Shown here: positions 1-17,600 of the stretch, in pieces | Position numbering within the stretch: the first letter of the stretch is position 1 | Layout: each line of letters opens with the position of its first letter | Assembly (NCBI GenBank): GCA_016946835.1 | Contig: JACVTC010000032.1 | Location: forward strand, 1,377,501 to 1,441,500 | Origin: Neocallimastix lanati (nom. inval.) | Taxonomy: Eukaryota > Neocallimastigomycota > Neocallimastigomycetes > Neocallimastigales > Neocallimastigaceae | Direction of reading: 5' to 3' | Length of the DNA stretch: 64,000 nt | The notes under the pieces: generated by a model | What the model saw: the letters and a program-made list of their open reading frames with translations, nothing else | What the model was told of the DNA's origin: nothing | Database searches by the model: none | Program-made: the position numbers and the translations under genes

Positions 1-4398
<4,398 letters not shown>

Positions 4399-4571
4399 GA
4401 ATTATAATTAAAAAGAATAATAAAAATAGTATATGTAAAACTTTTGGTATTAATTCTTTTTCTTGTTGTTTAAGATAATAATGTATTTTTTATTTTTTTA
4501 TTTTTTTATTTTTTTTATTTTTTTTATTTTTTTATTTTTTTTTTTATATTTAATTTATTTATATTCCTTTG

Positions 4572-4611
<40 letters not shown>

Positions 4612-5665
4612 TAATCGTTATATCTTGTTTCTTTATTTTTGATAATATTATTTTGTAAAGTTTATATAAAATAATCTAAGGAAATGAATATACTTAGATT
4701 CTATTCATATGAATATTTGCAATAAATTCACAGTGAATAATAACTTGATATTATACTAATATTCTAATGAGTATTTAAATAATAATTTAGATATAAATTA
4801 TTGTTTTATTATATATTTCTAAATATTTCTAACAATAAATTTACTATTGAATTGGTAGCTATTTTTCTTTTTATCTTTTTTACTTTATAATTATTGATTT
4901 ATTTTTTTTTTATATTTATTTTTATTTTTATTTTTTTTCATTTTTTTTTTTTTTTTTCATAGGTAATAAAAAGTATTAATAATCACAAATTTATTATTGA
5001 ATTTTCAACCTTTTTTTTTTTTTTAAATAAATTATTATAGAAATCTCCTCTGGTTATACAGAACTTCTTTATTATTATTTTTTTTTTTAAAAAAAAAACA
5101 ATAATTATATATATAAATTAAAATAATAATTATTTTGACAGATATTAAAATAGGTAAAATTAATTTGTTCCAATTTCTCTCAATATATCAATATATTATT
5201 GAAATATTTTATTTATTAATTTTTAATCAAGAGTTTAGGTATGGTATATTCAATTCTTATAATCAATAATGATTTGTAATTATTCATCAATAATTTAATT
5301 GTTCTTTATTAATAGAAGTCCTTTTATGATTTTGTGATTGAAAAAAAAAAAAAAAAAAAAAAAAAAGATATTAATATAAATATATATATATATATATAAA
5401 GAGGTAAAATTTTGTTTTTGAGATACCAGTAAAGCAAAGAAAAAAAAGTAAAATTATGTTAAAATTGACGTATTCGATTATATGATATATATACAATATT
5501 TAATTTTTAAATTTACTTATATTTTCTTTAAATTCAACATATTAATACAGATGTTTTAATATTTGTATTATATATGATATGAATGATATTTATGTTTAAT
5601 ATTATCATTAAATATTATATAATATTACATATGTTTAAAAATAGTAATAATTAGTAATAATTATC

Positions 5666-5700
<35 letters not shown>

Positions 5701-6567
5701 AATATTATTTTTATATATTTATTATATAAATATATATATATATATATTTTTTTTTTTTAAAAAAAAAAACAAAAAGTTAAGCCTATAATTATTTTTTATA
5801 ATACATAAACTTTTACATAATTAATTTCTCTTTCATTATTCTTTTATTTTTCTTTTATTTTTATTCCCTTTAATTAATAATTATTTTATCATATTAATTG
5901 TTCTATTAAATACAGTTTATTATATTATAATAGGTCAATATTTTAAATTTTAAATATAAAAGGATATAAAAATAAAAGGGATATATATATATATATATAT
6001 ATATTTTTAAAAAAAAATAAATAAAAAAAAAAATAAAAAAATAGGACTTTATTATTATAATATTAAATTAATTTTATTGCTACATATTTTAAAATTAAAA
6101 TTTTATGTAATAGTGATTAAATAATAAGATTTTTGTCACCATCACATACCAATTAATTGATTTTAAAAATTTGGAATTGATATATAATAATAAATATTAA
6201 AGTAATATTATTTTAATAATGAAATAAGTTATTTTATACATAAATAAAAATAATATTGTTTAGAAGTATTGTAAAAAATATATATATATATAAGTAAAAA
6301 AAAAAAAAAAAAAAATACTCATATATTTATTATATTTTAATTATTTTTTATATTTTTTTTTATATAAATATTAGAATTTTGAAGAAAAATTATTTTTATT
6401 AAAATTTTTTTTTAAAAGCTATTAATATGTCTCCAATAAATTAAATATAATTTTACCTTTTTTAATTTTAATATTCTATTTATATATAGATTTTATTATT
6501 TTTTATTAATATTAATATTATTTCAATCATAAAATTAATATAATAAATTTTAAAAATTATAATTTAA

Positions 6568-6622
<55 letters not shown>

Positions 6623-6691
6623 ATATAAATTCAAAATTTAATGTTTAAATTCTTATTTAATAAACTTTAATTTTATTATTTATTTATTATA
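4399..6691. other. AT-rich intergenic stretch
   Basis: About 2.3 kb of AT-rich DNA with many poly-T and poly-A runs between the kinase start and the copia LTR. No ORF with recognisable content on either strand, and no RNA gene seen. The kinase promoter must lie in its left end. Confidence 0.6.
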
Positions 6692-6891
6692 TGTTAAGGA
6701 GTCACACAGAATGTGGTGTATACACACACGAAATTTATATAATTATATATATATATATTTATTAATTATTATTTTTATTTCTGACAAACAGACTCATTTA
6801 TTTAATATTATACATTAATTCAATATTTAATCTATTACATATATTATATCATTAAGAAACTTTATAATATCTTAATGTACATTACTTAACA
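6692..6891 (-). repeat. 3' LTR of the degenerate copia element
   Basis: A 200-bp segment bounded by TGTTA and TAACA, ending directly at the polypurine tract of the degenerate copia element. The TG...CA ends and the PPT position define the borders. No partner LTR was found, so the length cannot be confirmed by comparison. Confidence 0.72.
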
Positions 6892-7053
6892 TTCCCCCTA
6901 TATAAAGTATTATAAAATTTTATATATATATATATATATACATACAAATAATGAAATAATAATAATATATTATATAACTATATATACAAATAATGAAAAA
7001 TAATATATTTTTTAACTATATATACAAATAATGAAAAATCATAGTTTTTTTTT

Positions 7054-8620
7054 TTAATCTGTAAAAATCAAATTTGTAAAACGATTCATTTTTTTGTCTG
7101 TAATGCTTTTTGTTAGAGGATCGGCTAACATGTTTTCTGTGTTAATATATTCTAATATAATATTATTGTTATTTATTTCTTCTTGTATAAATTTATATCT
7201 AGTATCTATGTGTTTACATCGGCCTTTTGAATTTGTATCTTGAGCAATTGCTATACAAGCTTTATTATCTACCATAATTTTTATTTTTATTTCTTTATTA
7301 AAAATTTCCTTGAATAAATTTTTAAACCAAATACCTTGTTTGGAACATTCAATTAAATTTATAAATTCAGCTTCTGCTGTGGATAGAGTTACCCTTTTTT
7401 GTTGTTGAGATTTCCATGAAATTGGACTATCACCAAGTGAGAAAATAAAACCGCTAGTGGATCTTTTTCATCATTTGCAAAATCTGAATCAGAATATCCA
7501 ATGAATTTGTTTCTTTTATTATAACATATTGATTTTTGTTAATTGTTCCTTTTAAATATTGTAATATGTGCATTAATGATCCATAATCCGCTTCGGTTGG
7601 ATTTTCACAATTTCTTGAAGTTTGGTTTACTGCAAAAGATATGTCAGATCTGGACTTTACTGCTATATAGAGAAGAGCACCAAGTAAAGATTTATATTCC
7701 CCAACATTAACCAAATTTGAATTTTCTCTTTCAAAATCTGTTACATTTCTGCAAAGGCGTTTTGACACTATTTGTTTTATTCATCTTATATTTTTTGATG
7801 ATTTTGTTGTAATCCATTTGATTTATTTTGTATCCATCTTTAGTTTTATATATATTGATACCGATTATTTTATTTGCATTCGATTCTTTTGAAATCTTAT
7901 ATTTACCTTTTAATTTATTAATAACATAAATTATTTCATTATCCTTTCCCATTATTAAAATATAATCAACATAAAATGTTAGTAAACAAATTAATTTATT
8001 ATTTTTATCGTATTTACCAAAAAAGACATTTATCTGTATTGTATTTTTTAAAACCAATACTAATGAGTAAATGTGATATTTCTTTATACCACATTCTATC
8101 AGCTTATTTTAAACCATATAGAGCCTTCTTCAATAGCCAATATTTATTTTTATTATAGTTTTTATCACCTAAAGGTATTTTCAGATATATATTTTTCTTC
8201 TAAATTTGCATTTAAGTATGCAGCTTTTATATCTAATTGTTTAAGGCTTCATTCATTTAGGGAGGCTATAGCGACTGTTAATCTGAGACTGTTGGCTTGA
8301 ATTGTTGGTGAATATGTTTCAATAAAATCTTGCCCAGGTATTTGTTGGAAACCACGAGCGACTAGTCTTGCCTTTTTTTTTTGTTATTATCCTTTTCAGT
8401 GAATACCCATTTAGTATCTATTTTGTGTACATTTTTTGGAATTTTATTAACTACTTCCATTACTTTGTTGTTATACATGTTTGAAAGTTCTTCTTTGATG
8501 GCTAATTTCCATTCATTGCTGTCTTCTTCTTTGATGGCTTGTTCGTATGTATTTGGAATGTTCGTAATAATGTTCATAACTTTGTGTCGTTTGTTTTATT
8601 TATTTTAAATTTTTCTTTTC
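7054..8620 (-). pseudogene. copia reverse transcriptase and RNase H remnant
   Basis: Broken pieces in different minus-strand frames. 8577-8362 holds the start of the RT domain (EEDSNEWKLAIKEELSNM...KWVF). About 8330-8070 carries the recognisable TYSPT, LDIKAAYLNA and KALYGLKQ. 8057-7731 holds TFYVDYILIMG, where the catalytic YVDD box reads YVDY. 7768-7454 holds the ALLYIAVKSRSDISFAVNQ block. 7275-7054 is the RNase H tail (DNKACIAIA, KHIDTRY, NMLADPLTKS). At least four frameshifts or stops separate these pieces, so no functional enzyme can be made. Confidence 0.88.
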
Positions 8621-8751
8621 TTAAATTTAATGGTTCGTTATCTGAATCATTATTATATTCACTTTCTTCTTCGAGAGTCTTTTATTATTTATATTATTTT
8701 TATTGTTATTATTATTGTTTAAATTATTATTATTTACGTTATTATTGTCAA

Positions 8752-9075
8752 TTAAACTATTTTTAAGTTAGTATTTATGCGTTGATTATTATTAAAAGAA
8801 TTATTATTTATATCATTAATATTGTTTGAATTATTATTATTATTATTATTATTTAAATTTAAATTATTGTTATTATTTAAATTGTTATTTTTAAATAAAT
8901 TATTATTATTCAAATCATTAGTATTATTATTATTGTTGTTGTTGTTGTTGTTTATATCGCTATAATTACTATTATTTATATCATCATTATTATTATTATC
9001 ATTCGTATCGCTATAATTTTTATTATTCATATCATTATTATTATTTAAGGGATTTTTTAATTGTAAATCATTCAT
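8752..9075 (-). pseudogene. Asn-rich spacer between integrase and RT of the old copia
   Basis: An open stretch of 107 codons made almost only of Asn, with some Asp, Ile, Leu and Tyr, located between the integrase and RT pieces. It carries no domain. The intact-length copia element at 21.6 kb has a much longer Asn-rich region in the same place, so this is probably a real if fast-evolving part of pol and not a chance ORF. Confidence 0.65.
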
Positions 9076-9189
9076 AATATCATTAGAATTATTACTTTCC
9101 CCCTCAATTAATAAATTCTTGCAATCTATAATAGAGTCAAAATATTTATTGCAAAAGAAAGTAGTATTAATAGTACCAAGGCATGTCTT

Positions 9190-9985
9190 CTAAAAAATAT
9201 ACGTCTCTGGCAGTAATAATAGAATTAGTAGAAACAAATAAAATCTTATAACTAAGAGAATCACCTGTATAACCAAGGAGAATTCCAGGTTTGGAATTAT
9301 TTTCAAATATGTTGGATTTATGATTATTATAAAAAAAAAGGCTTTACAACCAAAAACTTTAAGATGTGCAATATCAATGAGTTTTGTTGAAAAATAATTC
9401 ATTAGGAATTTTATTATTAATACTCTGATGAAGGTTAATATAATATAAATAAGCAACGCTTAAAATAGCAGAATCCCAGAAATTAAGAGGAAGTTTAGCA
9501 GAATTCAATAAAGTCGTTGCACAATTGTTTAAAGTTTGGTTCAAGCGTTCAGCACGACCATTTTGCTGAGAATTTCCTGGAGTAGAATGAATAAAATTAA
9601 TACCTTTAGATTCCATAAATTTAATTAAAATTTTATTAATGTATTCTGTACCATGATCAGATTTAACATTAATAATTTTGAAAGAGGTAGTATTAGAAAT
9701 AAAGTTATAAAATTTAATAAAAGTATCAGGAACATCTGACTTATTTTTAATAAGAAAAACCCAACATTTTCTGGAAAAATCATCAAGAAAAGTGACATAG
9801 TAGTTGAAATCGTTAAAAAAATTTTCTAATTTTCCTACAGCATCGGTGTGAACTAATTCCATTGGTTTTTCAGATTTATTAAAATTGTTATAAAAAGGTT
9901 TTTTTTTTTAACTTGTTGATTTTGCATTGATGACAATCTTTAGAGTTATGAAGTTTCAAATGTTCGATAACAAAAAATTTGAATA
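9190..9985 (-). pseudogene. copia integrase remnant
   Basis: The 9862-9374 stretch has the rve integrase core with all three catalytic residues: Asp in VHTDAVG, Asp in KSDHGTEY and Glu in GRAERLNQ, the last two separated by exactly 35 residues. Just upstream, about 9985-9900, reads HLKLHNSKDCHQCKINK, which resembles the zinc-binding pre-integrase segment. A frameshift near 9380 moves the C-terminal part (AHLKVFGCKAFF) into the 9456-9190 frame. Part of a dead element. Confidence 0.87.
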
Positions 9986-10361
9986 TTTTTGTTATCGTAA
10001 TGACCTAACCTCGCGTGCTATAAAACAGTATCTATATGTAAAACGTGATTTTTTTGAAGTAACACTATTAATTGGTATGGTATCACAAGAGAATAAATTT
10101 TCGTCATCTGAATAAATATTTGCTATTAATTTATTATTTTTTATTATTTATAATCTGTCCTTATTATTAATATTTTTCATAATTATTTTACATCCATTTT
10201 TTAGTATAGAATGTGTTGAAATTAAATTATTTTTGATATTTGACACATAATAAACATTAGATAAAATATATTTTTTATTTTTGAATTTGCCATAATATGT
10301 ACCTTTACATTTAATTCTATCTAATTTACCATTTAGATATATAATATTTTTATTATTGATA

Positions 10362-11290
10362 TTATTTTTTATTTTTTAAATTGTTTAATTCATTAGTTAA
10401 ATTAATACTAGTACCGCTGTCAATAATCCAATGTGTGTATTTATTTTCTTTTTTTTTTTTTTTTAAAAAATTTATATTATTACAATTTTCAATTACTGAG
10501 TTACTACCAGTAAAATTAATATACGTTTCATCCTTAAAGTCATTGTCATCATCATATTCATAGGAGTTGTCAGAAATATCGTCATTATAATTATCTTCAT
10601 TAATATTACTTGAGTGATAATTATTATTATTTCGTTTTAAATTAAACTTAATGTTATTATCATTTTTATAATTATTTTTATTTTTAAAGCTATTATTTTT
10701 GTAATTATTGTTTTCTTTATTTATAGAATTAAATTTACAAAAATCAGTAGAATGACCTTTAACTTTACAGATATGGCAGTAATATTCTTTATTAGAAATA
10801 TTATTATAAGATTTTCCTTTGTTCACATTATTGACATTTAAATCAATAGACATATTGTTTGAGTATTTTAATATATTTGCCTTTTCGAAAAAGAGTCGTG
10901 TCTTTTATATAATTTATTAACTAAAAGTATTAAAATTTTTAAAACTGTATATAGGAGGTGAATTAATACCAATTTTATCTAGTTCAATAGATGAATATAA
11001 AAGTTTTGTTTCTTCATCCATTGATTTTTTTATTTAAATTTTCACACTCAGTTTGGTGTTGTTCAAAAGGATTATTTAATTCATTTATAAAATATAATCA
11101 TTATTATTAATTTTTAAATTTTTTGATTTTTTGTTCTAAGATATTTAATAATGCTTGTCCAGATTGATAGTAGCGCCTTTTCAATCTTTGCATCATTTGG
11201 TATGCAGTTCTACATCCACTAAGATAATTTTGATTAATTTTATTCAGGCTATTAATTATTATTGACTGGACTTGCATTATCATCTTTCGT
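10362..11290 (-). pseudogene. copia Gag and protease remnant
   Basis: About 11285-11110 encodes a Gag C-terminal helix region (SLNKINQNYLSGCRTAYQMM and the following QRLKRRYYQSGQALLNILEQ). After a broken interval, 10853-10362 has a CCHC zinc knuckle (CHICKVKGHSTDFC), an Asn/Lys-rich linker and the aspartic protease active site HWIIDSGTSINLT. The Gag N-terminus is not found. The remnant lies immediately upstream of the integrase piece in element orientation. Confidence 0.83.
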
Positions 11291-11299
11291 TAAAGATTT

Positions 11300-11363
11300 T
11301 CTATAAATAAAATTTATAAAAAATTTTTTACCATTTATTAAATAAATTTTAAAATATGAAAAA

Positions 11364-11402
<39 letters not shown>

Positions 11403-11917
11403 AAAAGATGAAAAACCTTTCAAATAATTAATTTTTTTTTCTATTAAATGTGATTAATAATTATTAAATTTAATAATAAATTTTTATATTCATTAATTGA
11501 TGATGATATTTCAATGTTAAATAAATTTTTCCATTGAAATTTCATCACCAATTAATTTAAAATTTCTACATAATAATAATAATAATAAAAAAAAAAAAAA
11601 AAAAAAAAAGTATTAGAATTTCAAAATAATTTTAATTTATTGTTACTCAATTATTAAAATTATTAATTAACTTTAAATTAAAATTTAAAATTAATATTTT
11701 AATGGTTCATCCATTAATACTAATAAATAAAGTTTAGTATAAACATAAATATTTATTTATAGTAAATCTTTAAATTATAGTGTAGAATACTGTTATATTG
11801 AAGAAAGATTGTTGATGATTATCTATATAAGTTAATTTCTCTTAACACACTTTTTAAAATAAATAAATAAATAAAAATTATTTAATACTTAGCAATAGGA
11901 CAAAATATTTATAATAC

Positions 11918-11956
<39 letters not shown>

Positions 11957-12300
11957 AGACTAGGAATAGAATACACTTTCAGTGCTTTATTAAATAGATA
12001 ATTATATTGTTATGTATTATATTTTTTTTAAAAAAAATATTATATAATTTATAATTTAAAGATAAAAATAAATTGAATATAAAAGATTAAGTAAAAAGAA
12101 AAAGTAATAAAAATTAAAAAAAAAAAAAAAAAAAAAAAACATATTTTAATTAATCATAAAAAATTAAATGCAACAAGGAATAAAAAAAAAAAAGATCAAA
12201 AGTTAAAAAAAAAAATTCAGTGTAATGTATACTATGTATACTATGTGTAATAACATGATCACCATTTAAATATAAGATAATAAAACAAAGAAGTAATATC
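11300..12300. other. AT-rich intergenic stretch with short repeats
   Basis: Contains an (AAAT)n run at about 11363-11403, a poly-A run near 11590 and a (TA)n run near 11925-11952. No gene recognised. The 5' end of the old copia element would have been here but cannot be traced. Confidence 0.5.
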
Positions 12301-13260
12301 TTTAAAATAGATAGTGTAGTGACCACTAAACTCTCCCCTGAAAATACAGAAAGATTCTCATTAAAAGAATACTCTCTATATATTCTGTGAACCGAACTAG
12401 ACTGTTAGTATTTGTGTCTGGAAATGTTTATAATAGAACTACTAATAGTATTGTTCTTAAGCCATATCGGTACGACGTTGGCATTCTTGGTACTGAAGGA
12501 ATTCTTACTATATCGATTAAAAAGTAACTCAAGAGAGCTATTAATGATAGGTATTGTTTTTAGCAAGATAACGCACAAGCTCCCCAATATACCGAACAGA
12601 AAATCCCTGTGATCTGTTTAAAGAGTTGTTTGCTTAAATGTATCTGTTCTCTAGTATTGAATTGTAGCTCATCTAAAGCTGAAACTCCACCAAGAAGGAA
12701 TATATAAATAATATTTATTGATAAAACTTTCATATTCTAAAATATTAGAATATGTTGGTAGTAAGGAAAGAGTCCTCATTTAAATCATTGAATATTATAA
12801 AAAAGACATTGATAAAATCTAAAAAGATTTGCATCTATATAATGAAAAAGGAAGAACATCGAATAACCAATGGATGAACGATTTCTTACCTTCTCCATAG
12901 TATGGGCAGACTTTCGGATAATTGTCATAAAACTCTATCACTTCTGATTGCAATAGTAGTTTCGTATTTTAAATCAGATCTTAATCTTAAAATCCAATTA
13001 AACCCTTTATTAAATTGGGGATATTCAAGGCTGAGCTTGAATTATTTTCTTGTTTCAATATATTTATAATTATCATAATTTATACCCTTAATTTTTTTTT
13101 TATAGCCGCAATTATTACGAACTTTAATCTTTATTTATTTATTCTTACCTTTAATTCCTTGAATTTTACCATTATTTGACCAATAGAATTCAATTACACT
13201 TTTTTTTTTTTTTTTCTTTAACAGCAGCAAACTTGCTTCATTTTTATTAATTAAATGTTT
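12300..13260 (-). mobile_element. LINE 3' fragment (copy 1)
   Basis: Degenerate minus-strand non-LTR element. About 12845-12940 aligns by eye with the zinc-knuckle segment (zf-RVT type) of the better LINE copy next door, and 12515-12775 matches 47722-47975 closely, including the shared ctccaccaagaag-like motif and catattctaaaatatta. No intact ORF remains. Borders are approximate. Confidence 0.65.
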
Positions 13261-13570
13261 GATAAAATACATGTAATAAAAAAAAAAAGATAAAAAAATA
13301 AACAAAAAAAAAAAAAAAAAAACACAAAATAAGAATAAAAGAATAAAATAAAATAAAATAATGGTATAAAATATTCTTGTTTCATTTAATTAATATCTAT
13401 TAAGACTTCACAAGGGCATTATTATACTTTAGTATAATAATTAATTTTGACTTCACAATGTTAATCATAATTTTATGATACAAAATTATGATCTTCATTG
13501 GTTGCGCTAGCTCTGCTGACCTGTCTTACGTTTCTTCAGAATTGACGCTCTTGGTAGTAATAGTACGATT

Positions 13571-14390
13571 CTATTTGAACCTATTGAACAAAGACCATTG
13601 TTGGCCAATAGCAATAGGTATAATCGATTGAAGAAGTGCCGCAGTAACCACCAAGAATGGAGTATCAGAATAAGCACCTGATTTCATCTGGCACTTAAAT
13701 AGATTCTTCCATTCCCTTGTACGGTTATTAATACTTCTACCTCCAAGAAGGAAATTAAACACTTTTTCACACACACTAGAATCAACATACACATTATTTT
13801 CAATACTATTACTAATATTACCATAACTATTATTACTATTATTACTATTACTATTATTACTATTATTACTGTTGCTATTATCATTATTACTATTAACAAT
13901 ATCATTTGTTAGGTTGCCACGGTAAAAAGCATTATATAAAAATAAAATTTTATCATTAACTTTACTACGAATATGATTGAAAAAAAGGACAATCAATTAA
14001 CCAATGCCTTATCCATTGTTTATTACTTTTACAACAGGGACAAAAATTAGGACACATTTGATCTATTATTTTTGCAGCTTTAGCAATTCTAGCATCTAAT
14101 CTATATCCGCTTCGTGCTCTCAATAGCCAATAGAAACCATATGAAAGATTAGGATATTCATAACAAAGTTTTATAAATTTTGATGTTTCTTCGAATTTGT
14201 TTTTATCATAAAATTCAGCTTTAATAGAATTGATTTTCAAATCTCTTTTCCAATAAAAATCTTTGATTTTATTATCGTTATTACCTCTTTTCTCTAGTTT
14301 ACGTTTAAGAGTTCTACTTTCTTTCGTCCATGTATATTTTCTAGATTTTGGAATATTATTAACTAAATAGGAAATAATGAAATAATACAA
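13571..14390 (-). pseudogene. LINE C-terminal zinc-knuckle domain remnant
   Basis: 14390-13965 reads RKYTWTKESRTLKRKLEKRG, then GFYWLLRARSGYRLDARIAK and MCPNFCPCCKSNKQWIRHWL ending in IDCPFF, a CCHC knuckle as found at the C-terminus of plant and fungal LINEs (zf-RVT). The overlapping 13996-13571 frame continues with an Asn/Ser repeat and NFLLGGRSINNRTREW...YSDTPFLVV. The same blocks recur, more decayed, at 31.5-32.6 kb and 45.7-46.4 kb, which defines a repeat family. Confidence 0.82.
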
Positions 14391-14629
14391 TTTGAATCTT
14401 TATATTTTTTAAAACATTTGACTTGAGACAAAGCACACTTAGCTGACAATGGAGGAATATTTAAATCTTTTGAAATAGAATATACATTAATAAAAGATTT
14501 GGCTTTATAGTAAACCTACAATCCATCTTAATCCTTTATTAATTAATTTCTGAGTATTATTTGTTCAAGCTTTATTTGAATCAAGTAAAGGTGCTAAGTA
14601 AGAGACTTTACTAAGTACATTGGAATTTA

Positions 14630-15799
14630 TTATAATCTTCTTAAATGGAATAGGAATTTTGGAATTTGAAAGAAATTTACTAACAGAAAAGAGAGCTTTA
14701 GTAACTTTAGAGTTAAGTAATTTAATAATATAGGGTTCAACGATAAGCTTTTATCAAATGATATACCTAAATAGGTATAACATTTAGTTATTAGGATTGG
14801 TTGACCAGCAAGATAAAAAGTAGGATCTCTTTTATTTTGAAAAAGAGGTGTGTCTGGTCGAATCACCATCGTTGCACACTTGTTAATTCCAAAATTCATC
14901 ATATTAAATTTAGTCCCATTCATTTACCTTCTTAAGCATTTTTTTTTTTTAACTTAGTTCTGACAGTGCGCATAAAAACAATATCATCTGCGAAGAGTCC
15001 ACCACAACATCTAGATTCGCCTAAAGGAATTCCAAGTTCTGAAAAATCATTAAAAATGTCATTAATAAATAGATTGAAAAGAATTGGTAATAGTGGACAA
15101 CCTTGTCTAACTCCTTTCATAATAATTAAAAGATTCCGAATATTGATCATCAATTTTAACACTGGCTTTGGAAGTCAAATATAGATTTTTTATAAATTGA
15201 TAACATTTACCTCTAATACCTAAAGTATCTAATTTATATAAAATATTACCTATTGGAACAGAATCATATGCCTTTTTTAAATCTAGAAAAGCAAGGTAAG
15301 TTTCTTTATTATCATTTTTACGCCTTTGACAAATTTCTCGAATTGAAATAAATAAACTAACACATTCTTCTTTTGTACGAAATCCAAATTGCTTTGGCCT
15401 AATAAAATTATTTTTAAGTCCATATTCTGAAATTCTTTTGGAGACTATTTTCGAAATGAGTTTAATACCATTGTTAATCAGAGAGATACCTCGATAATTG
15501 TCACAATCAGATAGATCATCTCCTTTTTTAGGAATAGATATAATACTTGCTTCATTCTAAGAGCTAGGAAATTCTCCATTCCAAATTCTTGAGTATATCT
15601 TCTGTAAACAATTTATACCAGAAGAAGAATTATTTACTGAATTTTCGTCATCCGGAGGAATTAAAGCTTTATAAAATTCAATAGGAATTCCATCCGGGCC
15701 TGAAGCTTTATAATATGGAGTAGCTAAAATTGCTTCTTTAATTTCTTCTATACTGATGTCTTGATTTTTCATTCACGGTGATAATCCTTATAAATAAAT

Positions 15800-15839
<40 letters not shown>

Positions 15840-15900
15840 CTAACTTCAATAATACTTTCTTTATAACGGTTTGAACGAATAGTACTTTTAATTTTCTTAA
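14630..15900 (-). pseudogene. LINE reverse transcriptase remnant
   Basis: 15772-15557 encodes the RT entry motif SIEEIKEAILATPYYKASGP followed by DGIPIEFYKAL. About 15540-15180 continues in broken frames (palm and fingers, including a readable AFLDLKKAYDSVPIG). 15162-14932 has MKGVRQGCPLLPILFNLFIN and the catalytic box GGLFADDIVFM (FADD form). 14923-14630 continues with FGINKCATMV and TYLGISFDKS. Order and motifs are those of LINE RT, not group II or LTR RT. Not functional because of frame breaks. Confidence 0.88.
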
Positions 15901-15989
15901 CAGTCTTAACATAATTTTATGATATTAAGTAAATTGATCGGAGTAATGATCATCATTAGAACAATCAGAAAAAGGTTTGATATATCTTG

Positions 15990-16768
15990 TAACCTAAGAT
16001 ATATATATCATATCATATCATATTTTAATTATACCATAAAAAAATGCTTTGGTATAAGGTTTATAATAATAATTTTTAAATATTAAAATGAATTATATTT
16101 ATGAAATATTATAGTTCTTAAAATAAGAAGGAAATAAAAAAAAATTTTTTTTTTTATTCTAAGATAAATATATTTTTTTACAATTAAATTTTATATTGTT
16201 ACAAGGAACCATTTCAAAATATGACATTAAACTTTGATAAGAAAATTATAGGTATATTTTTTTTTCTTTCGTCTTTTATTAATTATGATTTATTGGTTAA
16301 TTACATTTATATTTTGATATTTATAATGCTAACTTTTGTTTTAATATATTTAATATTTTTACATGATGAATTATTAAATATTTACAACGTTTTAACATAT
16401 TCTTTAATTGATAATTATATTATTTAAATTTAATTTTTTTTTTAAACAAATTTAACAAATTATTATATTATATAAATGATATTTTAATATATATATTATT
16501 AATATAAAAATATTTTACATATACTCTTTACGATTTTTTTTTTTAAAAAAAAATAATGATGATATAATAAAATAATTATTTATTATAATCTAAGTATATT
16601 GGATAAAATTATAATAAAAAAAATAAACAATAATATTAATGTATAATACTATGCATCCTTTAGCATTAATAGTTATATATATATATATTAATGTATATAT
16701 ATATATATTTTTCTACTAATAAAAAAAAAAGATTCAAAAAAATAATATATATATATATATTATTTTAT
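15990..16768. other. AT-rich gap, no gene seen
   Basis: AT-rich sequence between the truncated LINE and the LysM gene. A 68-codon open stretch on the plus strand (16221-16427) is only Ile/Leu/Phe/Tyr-rich AT DNA with no support. (TA)n runs near 16680 and 16750 flank the LysM gene 3' end. Confidence 0.5.
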
Positions 16769-17531
16769 TTAATTTCCATCAATAGAAACTAAATTACTCT
16801 TTTTGAATATTGGAGTATAATCACCATCCTTTCTATAGTCAATTTCAACACCAACTTGTTTATTAACGATATTACAAACAAGTAAATCTTATAATTAAAA
16901 TTTTTAAAAAATTTTAAAAAAAAAAAAAAAAAAGGAAATATTATTAATAAGGAATAAATATATAATTTTCAATTTTATTAATATCTTATACATTTATAAT
17001 AAATAAAGATTGATTATAATTATTTTAATTAAAATATTTAAGAATAGAATATATACCTAAATTAGTATTTTCTAAAACGCTAATAGTAGTCTTTAAACTT
17101 TTAGCAATAGACTTACAGGTATCACCTTTTTTAATAGTGTAAACATCAAATGGATTTTTATCCCATTGAGCCTCAACACATACTTTGGTACCAGAACTTA
17201 AATTATCACAATCAAGAGCTATATATTAAAAATTTAATTTTATTAAAATATAAAAAAGTTATGAATATATAATATTATATAAAAATATTAATATAATTTA
17301 TATATAATATAATAAAATATAAATAGAAGTAATTAAAAAATTAAATTTACTTGGGTTCATTATCATTAAATCCTTGAATCTAACATAGTATTGCTTTTTT
17401 TCACCATAACCATAAATTTGTCTACATCTATCACCATGCTTAATAATAATGTGTCTAGTACAGTATATTCCTTTAGCACTTACAAAAGATAATAATAAAG
17501 CAAAGAAGGTAGCAATGTATAAATATTTCAT
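16769..17531 (-). CDS. Secreted two-LysM-domain protein (gene A)
   Basis: Three exons: 17531-17351, 17218-17057 and 16887-16769, both introns phase 1, giving 153 residues. The N-terminus MKYLYIATFFALLLSFVSA is a clear signal peptide. Two LysM-type units follow: residues about 20-75 (YCTRHIIIKHGDRCRQI ... NPTLDCDNLSSGTKVCVE) and about 76-135 (YTIKKGDTCKSIAKSLKTT ... NTNLDLLVCNIV). Cys pairs at matching places suggest disulfides. LysM domains bind chitin or peptidoglycan-like GlcNAc polymers, so an extracellular or cell-wall role is expected; the ligand is inferred. A paralogue with the same exon structure lies 16 kb to the right. The protein has no catalytic domain. Splice junctions were chosen because they restore the LysM consensus across both introns. 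Confidence 0.87.
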
Positions 17532-17569
17532 TTTGATATATGATATATGATAAATTTTATTATTGTTAA

Positions 17570-17600
<31 letters not shown>

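Larger units (their letters stand above)
6692..11300 (-). mobile_element. Degenerate Ty1/copia retrotransposon, 5' LTR missing
   Basis: Minus-strand copia-order remnant: Gag and zinc knuckle, protease, integrase, Asn-rich spacer, reverse transcriptase, RNase H, polypurine tract (AGGGGGAA, at 6892-6899) and a 3' LTR. Gag sequence fades at about 11290 and no second copy of the LTR is found upstream, so the 5' end is lost. The frame is broken in many places. It is a different family from the copia element at 21.6-28.2 kb: LTR and protein sequences differ clearly, though domain order and the PPT match. Confidence 0.88.
13380..15990 (-). mobile_element. LINE-type retrotransposon, 5'-truncated (copy 2)
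   Basis: Best-preserved LINE copy in the window, on the minus strand, with RT followed by a C-terminal zinc-knuckle domain. The 5' end stops near 15.9-16.0 kb inside the linker before RT (NRYKESIIEVR can be read near 15860), so endonuclease and ORF1 are absent. This is the 5' truncation usual for LINEs. Several frameshifts and stops interrupt the ORF. Confidence 0.85.

Noticed and set aside
16221-16427. 68-codon plus-strand ORF, hydrophobic
   Set aside because: Composition is that of AT-rich intergenic DNA, with no family resemblance, no intron signals supporting it and no neighbours explaining it.
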